Source: Pterois miles (lineage: Eukaryota > Chordata > Actinopteri > Perciformes > Scorpaenidae). Taken from it: a stretch of 64,000 bases of DNA. The notes beneath the pieces were generated by a model. The model saw only the letters and a program-made list of their open reading frames with translations. It was not told the DNA's origin and did no database searches. The stretch covers positions 1,615,001 to 1,679,000 of the forward strand of contig CAMQGK010000058.1 in the NCBI GenBank assembly GCA_947000775.1, written 5' to 3'. Below are positions 37,408-50,100 of the stretch, in pieces. A program made the translations under genes and the position numbers. Numbering within the stretch: position 1 is the first letter of the stretch; each line of letters begins with the position of its first letter.

Positions 37408-37979
37408 GTCCTTCCTCCTGTCCTCCGTCCTCCTGTCCTCTGTCCTCCTGTTCTCTGTCCTCCTGTCCTCTGTCCTCCGTCCTCCTGTTCTCTGTCCTCT
37501 GTCCTCCGTCCTCCTCTCCTCTGTCCTCTGTCCTCCGTCCTCCTGTCCTCTGTCCTCCTGTCCTCCATCCTCCTGTCCTCCTGTTCTCTGTCCTCCTGTT
37601 CTCCGTCCTCCTGTCCTCCGTCCTCCATCCTCCTGTCTTCCTGTTCTCTGTCCTCCTGTTCTCCATCCTCCTGTCTTCCTGTTCTCTGTCCTCCTGTCCT
37701 CTGTCCTCCTGTCCTCCTGTCCTCCTGTCCTCCGTCCTCCTGTCCTCTGTCCTCCTGTTCTCTGTCCTCCGTCCTCCTGTCCTCTGTCCTCCGTCCTCCA
37801 TCCTCCTGTCCTCCTGTCCTCTGTCCTCCTGTCCTCCTGTTCTCTGTCCTCCTGTTCTCCGTCCTCCTGTCCTCCGTTCTCCATCCTCCTGTCTTCCTGT
37901 TCTCTGTCCTCCTGTCCTCTGTCCTCCTGTCCTCCTGTCCTCCGTCCTCTGTCCTCCGTCCTCTGTCCTCCGTCCTCTG
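37408..37979. repeat. TCCTCTG/TCCTCCTG-rich tandem array
   Basis: About 570 bp of TCCTCTG, TCCTCCTG, TCCTCCG and TTCTCTG words. The plus strand has almost no A. Because such words contain no stops, several frames stay open on both strands (up to 211 residues, VLLSSVLLSS on plus, RRTEDRRTE on minus). These are by-products. A related, longer array is at 56345-57845. Confidence 0.93.
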
Positions 37980-38021
37980 AGGAATACCTTTACAAATGAA
38001 GGCAAACATTTATAAAGATGA

Positions 38022-38076
38022 TGATTGTGAATTTCTCCACTGTGGGACTAATAAAGGAATGTCTTATCTTATCTTA
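38022..38076 (+). mobile_element. Retroelement 3' tail fragment
   Basis: Short fragment 'gaatttctccactgtgggac' and 'taataaaggaatgtctta' ending in TCTTA repeats. The same tail occurs at 22370-22405 and 49635-49680. Confidence 0.6.
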
Positions 38077-39853
38077 TGATGTTTTTGTCCTCAGCTTGGA
38101 CTCAGGTGTGACCTACATGTGTGGAGAGGAGTGCTGTTGGTGTCTTTGGTCAAACACCAGTCCCTCTGTGTGAGTCCCTACGTGAGCATATAACGAGAAT
38201 CCTGCACTTCGACCAGCGTTTTTAATCTTTCAGCTGTATTTTCTGGTCTTCGTCAGCAGATGCAGTTTTCCTGTTTGTCATGGAGGTTGCACAGTTATCA
38301 TCTGGAAGTATTGGTGCCTCCACATGAAACTTGTGAGCTTGTTTACAGCGTGGGAATATATTAACTTACTGTGCACTGAAGAATTAACCGACGTCAACAG
38401 ACGTGTCGCAACTCGTGAACTCAGAGCCGCCAGAAACTTTCTGCTGGCGAGGTTGTGAGTACGACATTCGTATGGATTCTTCTGGTGAACGCCGTAAACA
38501 CAGCAGTTCCCTCGGCGTGTTTCCCCAAACAGCGTTTGGCTGATGTTCTTTCTCGAGGTTCAGTTCATATATATTCATATATTCATATGGCATCCTGTCA
38601 CGTCTCCAGCATTTGCATCTGTATGTTTAAACAAGGCATTACAGTAGAGTCCCACTAGCAAGGCATCAGTGCCCGGTCAGTATGGGACAGGAGGACTGAT
38701 TAAACAGTCCTTTAAACCTGCTGACTCAGTACTTTTAGTTCAGTTACATTCAGTTATTACTTCCAGTGTGTTTTATATAGATTCTCCCGAAATTATGACT
38801 GAATCATTGGTTTTAATTTAAGATTTGGTCATAAAATTTGATAAATTTTATTTCATCTTGTAGCAGTAAATATATTGGGAAAATGGCTGCACCTCACAAT
38901 TACCAGCTACAGGTCATTAGATCCAGTAGAGTACTAGAGAACACTATTCCCACTCTTAACATTACTAATCAATAACTATTAAAAAGTACATCTCCGGATA
39001 GAGAGGGGCTTCTTGACGGGGGTCAGTTATAACAATAGTCCCTATGTGACACCAGGACAAGGAATGCACCGTTTCTCCTCAGAAGACTCAGGACTTCCAA
39101 TAAAAGCCAGAGGAGCGAGAAGATGATTCAGTCTTAGACCGTGACGTGGTTTTGAGGGATAAACACGATCGGTCTTCTAGACAGCTGGGTTTGCGCAAGT
39201 CACTCGTAACTGTCGATCATGTTTCCTATGAAGCTCGTAATTTCGACAGCGTTGGGACGGAGATGGGTCTGAAGACTGCGGTTGGCTTTGATCGGGTTCG
39301 TTTGCTCTTTCTGGTGAGAATCCTGTCAGTTGGTCTGAGTGGAAACAGAGCAGCGAGAAGCCCAAACAACACGATGCAATTAATCCCCTGAGCTATTTCA
39401 AATTGTGCAACAGGTTGACATTTATTGTGGCTGAATGTTCTCAGTCCGTCACATCTGACGGGGGACAGGAATAAAGCATGAGTGCATAAAGCACTGGGGT
39501 ATTGTGGGTAAACTAAGGCAGACTGAAGTTGTGCTAACTACAAACAGAGCTGCTCTGGTGGCCAAAATAATCCAATTAGTTGATTTAAACCATAATAGCA
39601 GACCAAGACGACGGCAAATGGAAATACATCTTTTGAGACGGAGGCACAGAAGCTAAAGTCGGTTCGCTTGTTGATTCTCTGTACAGTAAATGCTCTTTTT
39701 CTGTGCTCTGATCATTTATTTTTAGCCATGCTAGCAGCGTGGCCAGGCGATCAGTCACTCTTGACTACAGACCACTACAGAAATATCTCTACAAGTATTG
39801 GAGAGATGCTTGACCTGCCTGCAAAAACCTGTAAAACCAACCAACAAACCTGT
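38077..39853. other. Intergenic, no gene recognised
   Basis: No repeat family or coding region recognised. Short open frames only. Confidence 0.5.
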
Positions 39854-40153
39854 GGGGGCGGCAGTAGCTCAGTCCGTAAGGACTTGGGTTAGGATGTGGA
39901 GGACCCGGGTTCAAATCCCCCATGGACCAAGACCAACTGGTTGCTGGAGAGGTGCCAGTTTACCTCTTGGGCACTGCCGAGGTGCCCCTGAGCACCAAAC
40001 CCCCAACTGCTCTGGGCGCTTGTCAGCTTGTAGCCCCCTCACTCTGACATCTCTCCATTGACATGTATATGTACTGTGTGAACTGTACTGTGTGAACAAC
40101 AGTTCACACTGTGGGACTAATAAAGGGATATCTTTCTTTCTTTCTTTCTTTCT
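39854..40153 (+). mobile_element. tRNA-derived SINE, copy 1
   Basis: Begins GGGGGCGGCAGTAGCTCAG. The A-box-like TAGCTCAGTCCG is at 39865 and the B box GGTTCAAATCC at 39908-39918. The body has 'gctggagaggtgccagttta', 'cttgggcactgccgaggtgc' and 'ctcactctgacatctctcca'. The tail is 'gtgggactaataaagggata' then (TTTC)n. A second copy, with the same order, is at 49334-49680. The sequence resembles the AFC-type SINE family first described in cichlids; that name is from memory. Confidence 0.9.
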
Positions 40154-40194
40154 AAAGGCCATTCCCATCAGACTCAGCCGTACTTTGTGTGTAG

Positions 40195-40330
40195 TACCTG
40201 GTAAACGTGGTAAACTAAGATGGCGAACAAGGTAAAAGTTACACTGAACACATTAAGTGAGCATGTTAGCATGCTGATATCAGGACAGTTGCACAGACTG
40301 CTAGCTTAGCGGTAGACTCTTAACCAATGG
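40195..40330 (+). repeat. Interspersed repeat (GCATGTTAGCATGC family)
   Basis: 'aagatggcgaacaaggtaaa', 'gagcatgttagcatgctgat' and 'gactgctagcttagcggtag' follow the usual order of a dispersed percomorph repeat, also seen at 4190-4460 and in part at 540-960. Confidence 0.6.
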
Positions 40331-43300
40331 CCACATACAGTCAGTGTGAAAGCACAAAGTGGACGGTTGTATTTCCAAAGCAGGCGTACTGTTTGCTGAC
40401 TCATGCGACTCCTCTGTGTTACTAAACAGACGAAGACAGTCCCACGCTTCTGTTACTGTCGTTCTGCAGCATCTGCAGTCATGTGACCCGCTGCAGGGCC
40501 GGCTGGACCTTTCTAACGAAAGTGAAAGAGGCAGCATACAAACAAGACATTTGTGTTGCTGATCAAACATTTAATGGGAAATACAGCTTTTGATTACGGA
40601 TATGTTTTTCATAGTGGAATCAGTTTTAGCACAACGTCTGCTTTGTTTAATGGGAGGGTAAGCGCGGCGCCATGGGCGACAACATTTATCTACAACATCT
40701 GTGTGTATCCAACCAATCAGCACCACATGATTGTTTGGTCTCTTCCTTAAGATGCACTGCCAAGCTCCTCGTTTCTGCCTCTCTGCTGCTGCTAGACGTC
40801 CTGTCCTGCTGCACATCTGTGGACACTCTACGCTTCACATGCACTATTGTGAGCATGTGACCAGACCAAAAACTCTCTCTCCAAATCTATTTAAATTGTT
40901 AAAAGTTAATATATATATATCTGGATATAGTTTATCTCCAAATGCATTGGACAATTAGACAAACGACACAGCTTAAAGCCTGCAGATGGTTGAATATGAG
41001 CTTTTAAAGCTACTGAAACAGAACATGAAGCAGGTTGTTCACTGATAGCAGGCATGACATGATCTGAAACACTGTTCATGTTTATTTATTGTTTTCCCAG
41101 TATGAAACTATGAAAGTTCCCCAACTCACCACCCAGATCTAATCAACACACCAAGCAAGTTTAATGCTTTGTGCGTTTGTGCTTCCTTATAATTTTAGGA
41201 AGTTTCCTGGAGGAAATTATGTAATTTGGCACTAATTACAAGGAAAATAGGAATGTTCTTGAAAGAAAAAGTTCACTTTAAACCCAAATAATCATCCAGT
41301 CATTATTCCGGTAAAGCTTTATGTTTATGGGTTGGTAATGTCCAAAGAGGAGGTATATCCTGGAAAGAACAATGTCATTTAGCACTAAGGGAACGTTAAA
41401 TTAACTGCTCTATTTATACCAAAATAATGATTTATTCCAGAAAAACTTTACACGTCTGTAATTCCCAAATTATGTTCTGATTGTTTATGAATACATTTTC
41501 AGGAGGGAACTAATTACAATACAGACAATGGTCAACATTTCCAAATCATTTCAATTTGATTTAATTTCAGTTAATTGCCAGTGAAACCATCAGTGTTTTA
41601 GTTAGTGAACAGCACAGTCAGCTGAGCAAGCATAAGAAGCCCTGTTTAAAACCCCGAAGAAGACATTTCCTGGAAGCTTGTATGAGTAAAAAAACTACTA
41701 CTACTACTAACTATTTTTCATTACTATTATAAAATCACAATCCTGAATTGTCTTGGATTAAAGTTCATATTGATGAATGTATTTTAGCAGCAACCCTGCC
41801 AACTTTAAATCACTGCAAATAAACGATTTATCCTGACGTAACGGCTCTTCAGTTAGCAGGTCAGCAGCTAACAGTTTCAGATCTTCTTTCCATAGTTTCA
41901 CCCACTTCACTGCTGTCTTGATGTTTCACACACACTCACACAAAAGACAGCTGAAACGTGAAATGACTTTATTGGTGAGCAGTTTTGGCCGCTGCGTTTG
42001 TGAAGGAAGGGTTCGGTCATCGGGACTGTGGAGGAACGCCCAGCTGCAAAGATCTCTGCTTGTTAACTCGGACGTTTGGGTACATAGGTCTTAAGTGAGC
42101 AGTAGAGTTATGTGAGTTATAAGCACTCTCACACACAACACTATAAAACTGTCTGGATTTAACGGGATGATTAATGCCTCTCAGACTGCTGAATGAAATA
42201 TGAGGTAATCTGACTCCCTGATCCCAGTCAAAACATGCCCAACATGAGGGTAACCCACATCCTGCTGCAATGAATAGGGAGCTGGATCCATTCTGTGTCA
42301 TATTTTGCACCACACAATAAGATTTGCAGGTTTCTGACAAAAACAAAGTGTATAATATTAATTTCAGATGAGAATGTTGTGCGTATGAGCACATAACATG
42401 CCATGTGGATTCTGTCATCCTTTATTTGGATTTGTTCAAGGGCCAGTGAGTGGCTATAGGAGGAGGGGAACACGGGTACCTACAGGAAACGGTGACTTAA
42501 CCGAGGGGCTTAAGAACAGCAAACTGATAAAAGACACCCTAAACAGGATATTAAACAGCTAATAAACATTTAGAGGCATGTATGTTCCCCTTTAAATCCT
42601 TCCAGGCATCTTGAGGAAAGTGATTCTTTGAATTTCCACGGTCTGTTGAATGCATACTGTCGACCACAACTGATGTAAGTGAGTCATATGGAGGTGAGGT
42701 AATAACGTCATGTCATTAGACTGGTAATTTGGGGTGGCGTGAGGGACTCCTGGTACACATAAACCATGTGTGACTGAGGCATTCATGCATGAAACACAGC
42801 AAATTTCTCAATTCTTTAATTTATACGTAGCTTTGAAGAACATCCCAGTTCTTTACACTTAATGTTAACCGCCTAAATTATAAGATTAAATGATTAACCC
42901 AGAGTTAATTTGCCTGTTGTCTATAGTGGTTAATGTGGTTGTTGATGAATGCCAATGGCTGGATGATTACGTGGGCAGGTGCTGAGATTTCTGGTTTTCA
43001 TTTAGCGGCGTGATTTGGAACAAAAAGTCCACTCTCGCTGTGATTTCAACACACTCCTCTACATGCTGACATTTTCAGCTGCTCAGCATTAGAGGCTGAT
43101 TATGGGGGAGGACAAATGGCTTAATGTTCAATAAATAAGCAAACAAATAAATCAGTAAACAAAGGAATATATACATAAGCATGGACATTAATAAATAAAA
43201 TCTATAAGGTTCTACTAACCTCAATCCAAAGCAGTTGAAATAGTAGAATAAAATACAAAAAACAAACATTATTTATTGAGTTATTTGTGCTGCATTTCAT

Positions 43301-43794
43301 GGTTGAAGAGCCAAAAACGTGACTTTATTGTTCAGTTACATGTGTGCCAGATCTGTTCAGCTTCCTGCGGTTCCTGAAGCTGCCAATAGAGGTCAGTAAC
43401 AGGCTCACATCCCATGATACCTCGCTGCTGCACAGTGTTGTGAATGTAGTAAAATACCTGGAACAAACAGGCCCACCGACGGCTGTCAGCTCAGCTCAGC
43501 TCAGCTCTGCTGCTGATTCGCCTTGGCTGTCGGTGGTCACGGGGAGGCAGTGGGGAGCGTTGGGCCAGAGAGGACATTAAGGGATAGAGGGATTTCAAAT
43601 AGCAGAAGCAGCTATAACTTTCTGTCAAGGACATGAATATCGCAAAGCTTTCCGCTGTCAATCAGTTGACTATAAATCTCAGTTTTAAAGGGCTGGTGTC
43701 TGGATGAGCTCCTGCAGGCTGATCTCTGGCCAAGTCATGTACTGTACCTGTGAAAGAGCCATGTCGAAAGAGAGGATTTAAAAATGTTTGTCGT
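40331..43794. other. Intergenic, no gene recognised
   Basis: A+T-rich sequence without recognisable genes. A short AGCTC pentamer repeat lies at about 43487-43508. Open frames up to 133 residues show no domain. Confidence 0.5.
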
Positions 43795-43965
43795 GACATG
43801 TAAAAGTCTAGAAGCATAATGTACTTAAAATATCAACAGGAAAAGTGTCCCATGTGCAGCAGAAATGTCCCTGACATGTTATACTGTTATTACTTATTAT
43901 ATAATGGGATCATTATTACTAATGCAGTGAAGTACAGTATTATCCTCTGAAGTAGCAAGTAGTCA
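43795..43965 (+). repeat. Interspersed repeat fragment ('aagtacatttactcaagta' family)
   Basis: 'gaagcataatgtacttaaaa', 'gtgtcccatgtgcagcagaa' and 'gggatcattattactaatgc' resemble the middle part of the family also seen at 16505-17005 and 51045-51430. Confidence 0.4.
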
Positions 43966-45828
43966 AATTTGAAACTCTGAATATTAATATGGCAGCAAAC
44001 AGCTATTTGCAGTGTAAAAATATAGAGGAGAAACAGTAATGACTCTGTTGGTTAGCTGCTAGCTGCCGGTCACCCGCCACCAAGTTGAGAGCCACGTGGA
44101 GGCAACAGATATGAATTTCATGTTGTGCACGTTTAACTACATGTACCTCAAAATTATACCTGAGTATGTTTCTGAAATACAAACACTACCTAGTTATATA
44201 TTCCACCAGTGATAAATAAACTGTGTCAAGATGTGATTTAATTTGGGATGTTGCCTGGAGTCTGGACACGGGGTGCTCTGATTTAAAATAGTCATGCAAA
44301 AATCCCCTTTTTTCATCTTTTAGTGCTTCATCTACTCTTTGGTGTGAGGTGTTCTGTTTAATTTGTTTCTACCTTTGGCGATAAATGTTTAATGCTTTAG
44401 TCAAGATGTGAGTAATTATGGTTAAACACAGGCACTTCAGGCAAAGCCATTAAAAACTAAAAAATTACCAGAAAAACATAAAAACATAATTGAGCAGATT
44501 TTCCTTCACAGACTGAGGTTAACCTCGACCCCTAACGTTCACTAACGTTCACACTGTGCTCTTTGGTGGCCACTTCACAGTATGAGTGTCTGTGCAGTGC
44601 CGCAGAGGAAAACACCTTCAGTGCTGTGCTCTAATACCGATATACTGTACATGTATATATGTAATATAGTCCAATCAGAGTGACATTTGCCGAGCTGAAT
44701 GATCCAGCTGCGGTTCTAGGGAGGATGTAGTGTTTCCATTAGAGAACCACTTCAGCGAGCGCGGCCTGAGCAGTAGTAAAACTATTGTCGTGGGCTATTA
44801 ACCAGCATGTGTTGTAAATGAATGGCCCAAATGGTGCTCATTAGTGGTCTCTCCCACACCAGCCACCACAGAGGAGAGGGGCTTTAAAGGCCCACCCCCT
44901 TGCCAGGGGACAAACAGGCCCAGTGCAGGAGCAATAGTTGGATTTTTACATTTATACAGATCCACTAATTATCCCCTGAAAGCCAGGATCAGGCCTCGTG
45001 ATGCATGGGATGGCAGGCTGTGAAAAACGCATTCCTCACGGGCAAGTAACTCCGATCTCCAAACTGAACAACAGCTCCTGACAGGCTGAAAATCTGTCTC
45101 GACTTTGCCAAAGATGTTATACTGTTGCCCTAATTCCCTCAGAGGCATGTAGTGAGGCTTGTTGTTCTGCCGCAAGCTGTCACTCTTATGACACTGCATC
45201 GTGTTTTTAGCAGCCCTAACTGGTTGGTAACCTAATATGTGTTCCAGATATTGAAGTCATATATTATGTTGTTGTGTGTTCTGTATTTTCTCAACCACAC
45301 GTTGTTTCTAGGCCCAGAGCCCCTTTTAAAAGACAGATTTTTACTCAAATTTGCAAATTTATTTGCTTGCACAACTGCAGCTGTTGGGTCTGTGATGGTC
45401 CAGGGCCAGAAACATCTGCCTCTCAGGGGTATTAAGGCTTCATTTATTTGGCTTAATGCTGTTGTGGAAACAGGAACTCAAACTGAGACTCTGACTTGAT
45501 TTTCAAACGAAAAAACATCTGAGTTGCATAGAAAGGTTGCATCTTATTAAAAAGACAATACCAGTGCATGTTTTACTACTAATATGTTGGCCAGTTCCCA
45601 ACCATTGTAACAGGATGCTGTATCTTCAGGCAACCATTGGCACTCATTCATTCCAGTGCCTGGTTGTTGTTATCTAATTGTTAAATATGGAAATATTTTA
45701 CATTTTATCATTGCCTCGGTGCAAGTAACAGTATAGACTGCAACTCTGCATTACCTAGCACACACGTTGGTCAAAGTAGCCACTATGCAGGCAAAATGCC
45801 CTGTTTCAGAGGGGTTTCATTATTACAT
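43966..45828. other. Intergenic, with a candidate conserved block
   Basis: No gene recognised. The stretch 44690-45220 is repeat-free and high-complexity, about 2-2.5 kb upstream of golga7, with 'gctcattagtggtctctccc' and 'ctaattatcccctgaaagcc'. Composition suggests a non-coding element; no test of conservation was possible. Confidence 0.4.
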
Positions 45829-46110
45829 CATTATAGTAGTACTGCCTCATATTGCACTAGTAGTACTACCTCATACTGTACTAGTACTATGTACTAATTT
45901 GGCCTAAATGTACTATGTAATATGCGATCAAAAGCAAAATCTCCAGTATGCCAAAAATACCTGGATGTCGTACTGATTCAGAGAAAATCTGCAGTCAGTT
46001 GATTTACGTTCCATACGCAGTATACAGTAAACAGTATACAGTACGCACTGCATACTGCATTTATCAGTAGAACAGTATGTACTGTAGGAGGCTGTTTTGA
46101 AAACAGCCAT
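45829..46110. repeat. Interspersed repeat, AGTATAC/GTACTA-rich
   Basis: Rich in 'agtactac', 'agtatacagta' and 'tagtactatgtacta', with 'ccaaaaatacctggatg' inside. It resembles a dispersed non-autonomous transposon of fish genomes. Ends were not resolved. Confidence 0.5.
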
Positions 46111-47171
46111 GTTTAGACAAACTTCATGTGAGGGGTATAAATTTCTCATAATTAAAACAACCCTGCTAGTTTTTATCAGGATATGTTCATGATGTGTTTG
46201 TCCATCAAAGATTATTATAATATGGTGTAAATTTATTCTATATTTGTTATTTCAATCACATTTCTCCATTGTCCCACTTAAGGAAACATGGTTTCAGGAC
46301 AGGATCATTTGCTTAACATGGGACAGCATGGATTGCATATACTATATATAGGGTTTTAACTCTTCTAATGCATTATTTAAGATATTTAAGGTGAACTGCA
46401 AATTATATTTAATAATTGTGGGGGCTGCATCTCTGTTAAAACTGAGTTTAGTGTTTTTTCTACTTTTACTTTGCAATTCACAGCTGATTCATGAATTTTG
46501 AATTTTTAGCTCTGCATTTAACTATGCTTTGTTTGCATTTAAAGATATGATAATATAGGTTATTTAATGTCTTTCTAATTTGACTAAATATTTCAGAACT
46601 GTTAAAGTCTATTGTTTATTTGATGTTGTCTGATTACTTATGTCACATCCACACCTATAAATCAAAATTTTATAACAGCAATAACATTGTAGGTGGTAAA
46701 AATGACTGAACATGGGATCATTGCACATTAATTAAGATTTAACCCTTTAAACAGACGTCACAGTGTCCCACATAAGGAAATAAAGATTAGTCTGAGGCAA
46801 CTTGCCATTAGAGTAATTAGAGTAACTAATATGTCTAATATTTCTTGTATAAGTATCATATCTGCATTTTCTTCCTTGGTTTGTTTAGGACACATCCTGG
46901 AGATTTCTGGTGTGGATTTAATGAACTGACTTCATACCACAACATTTACCAGAAGTCTGAAATGTAAAGCATTAGGCCAGCTCACCGTATTTAGTGACTC
47001 TCCCCACCGGCTCCAGGGCTGCAGTACCATGAAAAACGTTTTAGGACTTTTTGTTGGAGCGGCCCTCTAACCGGAACCCTTGTTGTCAAACACTAGTTCC
47101 CCCCCGGAACGGTTACTTCGTAGTACATGCTAAAAGCTGGCAGTGGAACATAAACAGAAATCTTGTTCAAC
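46111..47171 (+). other. golga7 upstream region and probable 5' UTR
   Basis: A+T-rich up to about 46980, then more GC-rich text (CCCACCGGCTCCAGGGC, CTAACCGGAACCC) just before the golga7 ATG. The transcription start is probably within the last 200 bp, but no TATA box or initiator decides it. Confidence 0.4.
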
Positions 47172-47180
47172 ATGGCAGAG
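47172..47180 (+). CDS. golga7: golga7 coding exon 1 (Met-Ala-Glu)
   Basis: ATGGCAGAG followed at once by donor GTGAGC. The start context CAACATGG has A at -3 and G at +4. Only three residues are coded here, and they join in phase 0 to THSLQDMRQQ of exon 2. The short first coding exon is the only good in-frame ATG found upstream of exon 2 with a donor. Confidence 0.85.
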
Positions 47181-50100
47181 GTGAGCTACCTATGTTAAGC
47201 CTTATTTTTCTGGTAGGCCAGTGTTGTGGGAGTAATCATTTATTAATGTGATGTTTAGGAAGTTAATTTATATTTAATATGTGTGACTGAAACGAGGAGG
47301 GAAGCTAAGCAGCGCTAGCCTGCTAGCTAGCTGCTCAGTCGGTAACTTTAGCTAATGTTTACTAGCAGCGCTAGCCTGCTAGCTAGCTGCTCAGTCGGTT
47401 ACCTTAGCTAATGCTTACTAGCAGCGTCAGTAATTGGGTCAGAGCTAACAGGCTTACATAGACTCAGATAGATATTCAGATATTAACTCTGTCTGTGTTA
47501 ATCTGAACGAGGAGCGGAGCTGGCGGGTTCACTCAGCCGGCTGTCAGCGTGCTAACGCTAGCTAGCTACATATCAACACACTGCCTCCAGCCGGGCTCCG
47601 GGTGGAAGGGGACGTGGTGAGGCTAGTGAGGAGAGCTGGTGACACGATCGTCTGATAGTGAACACTAGCTCACAACAGTTCAGCAGCACAGACCAGAGCT
47701 CAGATAACCAGCAGACACCCAGATAACCACATTAGTTTCTTCAAGTAATCACCTGGTCTCCACATCTGACATCAGACGTAGTGACTGTTACTGCAGGAAG
47801 AGCTCAGGCGGCCATCCAAGTGTCCCAGTAAGTCATGACAGTGTGACAGTGAGCCATCATACACAACACCAGGACCCTCCAGGACCCTGAAACCTTTAAC
47901 CTGACAGACCCGGTACCGGTACTGGCACTGGTACTAGTACTGGCTGAGCTGTGTGTAAAAAATCAGCCTTTAAAACCTTGATAAAATACTGTGGTTATTT
48001 CTTATTTCTTAATCTCTAACAGATGAGGCCTTAATGCTACTAAAACAACACTTTTGGCTGGTTTTATATTAAATGTTCATACTTGACTTTAGACTTATTA
48101 TATCTTATTAACATTGTTATTGATCTTATTTGTTATCATCTAAGTTTTACTTGGTCATCTTTCATTATTAAAATAAAACGGCTCCATTTGGAGTCAAACT
48201 TCTCCAGTTTAGTTGTTTTTTATTGATTTTCTACTGAGCTCAGTGGTAGAAGGTGATGATCCACAGGGTCAATGTCATGGCCAAAGGCTCCACTGTGAAC
48301 ACATGGCCTCCTGTAGTGGATATCAGGAGGGTTTTATAGCCAGAGTCCCTTTCTAGAGGACTGACTAAAACCTCTGTAGGATCTCTGAGCTCTGTGTTAT
48401 TTCTGTCTGCTTTGGCTCAGCTGTAGTCAAGGAGTAGCTGAATGAATTCACTTCATTGTTGTTATAACGGTGTTATCTGCCGTTATTTACTCAGACACAG
48501 TAACAGTCACAGTGGTACTGACACTGGGGATGAATCCTCTGAGGTCTCACCTATCCATAGAGACCAGGATCCTGCAGATAGACCCGCTAGTTGTGGAGTA
48601 TTTTGGGTAGGTCTGTCTAGCAGAACCACATCTTCCAGTTCCCTATAGGACTGAAGAGGTTAAGTGGAGTTCAGCTATTACTCATGTTATTATTTACATG
48701 TGTGGTTTCCTACTTAACATGTTGCATGTCTGCTGTGAAAAAGCAGACTTGCTACATTAGCTTTTTTTCCTTTGGTGTTTTTCCCTCAGCTTGTCTCTAC
48801 ATGATATTTATATTAGGGTTTGTAGCAAAAATCATAATCACGATTATTTTGGGCAATATTGTCATTACAGTTTTTTAAAACAGTTTTTAAAACAGTTACT
48901 CTCTGACTTTGGAAACATGTATTCAGAAGGAACAGTTTGTAGCCTACGTTTTAAAGTGAAATGCATCAATCTGGAGCACTTTGACAGCTAAATTAAGAGA
49001 CTAGAGTGATGAGGAACGTTGTGTTCTTGTAAACAATGTACTCATTGGCTGCATCCTGTATATACGAATGATGATAATACGTCAAAAAAAGCTTATCACC
49101 GCACTGAGGACAGTCCAACGCCTGGTGAAGTACAGCAGACCTAGAGCTGGTCATGGCGCTCCATCAATACGCCTGGTGAGGGCCAGCCAGCTCTGGGAGA
49201 GTTCCCACGAGGGGATCCTCCTGCACCGAGCAGCCGCCCCCGATCCACCGAGGGGGGTAAAAGCACTCCGCTGTAAAGGAGGGGTGCTCTGGAGTTATAA
49301 CACCAGATAAAATGTGATAATAACCTTTTTATTGGGGGCGGCAGTAGCTCAGTCTGTAGGGAGTTGGCTTGGGAATCAGAGGGTCACCGGTTCAAGTCCC
49401 GACATGGACCAAGAACTGAGTGTGAACTGGTAGCTGGAGAGGTGCCAGTTTACCTCTTGGGCACTGCCGAGGTGCCCCTGGGCAAGGCACCAAACCCCCA
49501 ACTGCTCAGGGCGCTTGTCAGGAGCAGCCCCCTCACTCTGACATCTCTCCATTTGATGCATGTATATGGGTCCTGGTTGTGCATGTGTGTGTTTCAGGTC
49601 TGCATGTATAGGTTAACAACAGAGTGTAAAAATTGAATTTCCCCTTGTGGGACTAATAAAGGAATATCTTCTTCTTCTTATGTTGACGTTTATGTCAGTT
49701 TTCATAATCACAGGAAGTTGTAATTGTAATTAAAATTCAATTAAATATCCAGCTGTTATATAAATACAGTTGTTATGAATAAAACATGCTCAGTAGTGTA
49801 TTCACAGATGAAGAGGGGTGTTGTATGGACATATGATCGTGGATAAATTGTAATCTCCTGTTTTCACAGACCCACAGCCTGCAGGACATGAGGCAACAGG
49901 CCGCCATCGCAGCCAAAGTCTTCATTCAGAGAGATTATACCAACGGCACTGTGTGCCAGTTCCAAACCAAGTTCCCCTCTGAGCTGGAGACCCGGGTAGG
50001 ATGCACCTCTTCACTCTTCCTCACAATATTCAGTCACTGTAAAACATTGAATGGGTGAAATGGAGGCCTTGTGCTTCCACAACATCCATAAGACACTCTG

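Larger units (their letters stand above)
47181..49869 (+). other. golga7 intron 1
   Basis: 2.7 kb. Contains a GCTAGC-rich 56-bp tandem duplication at 47310-47421 and a complete SINE at 49334-49680. The remainder shows no recognisable feature. Confidence 0.85.

Noticed and set aside
37363..38009. Open frames of about 205-211 residues on both strands
   Set aside because: Both strands and several frames are open because the repeat words lack stops.
49334..49410. Functional tRNA gene
   Set aside because: The tRNA-like head belongs to a SINE, and no complete cloverleaf was found.
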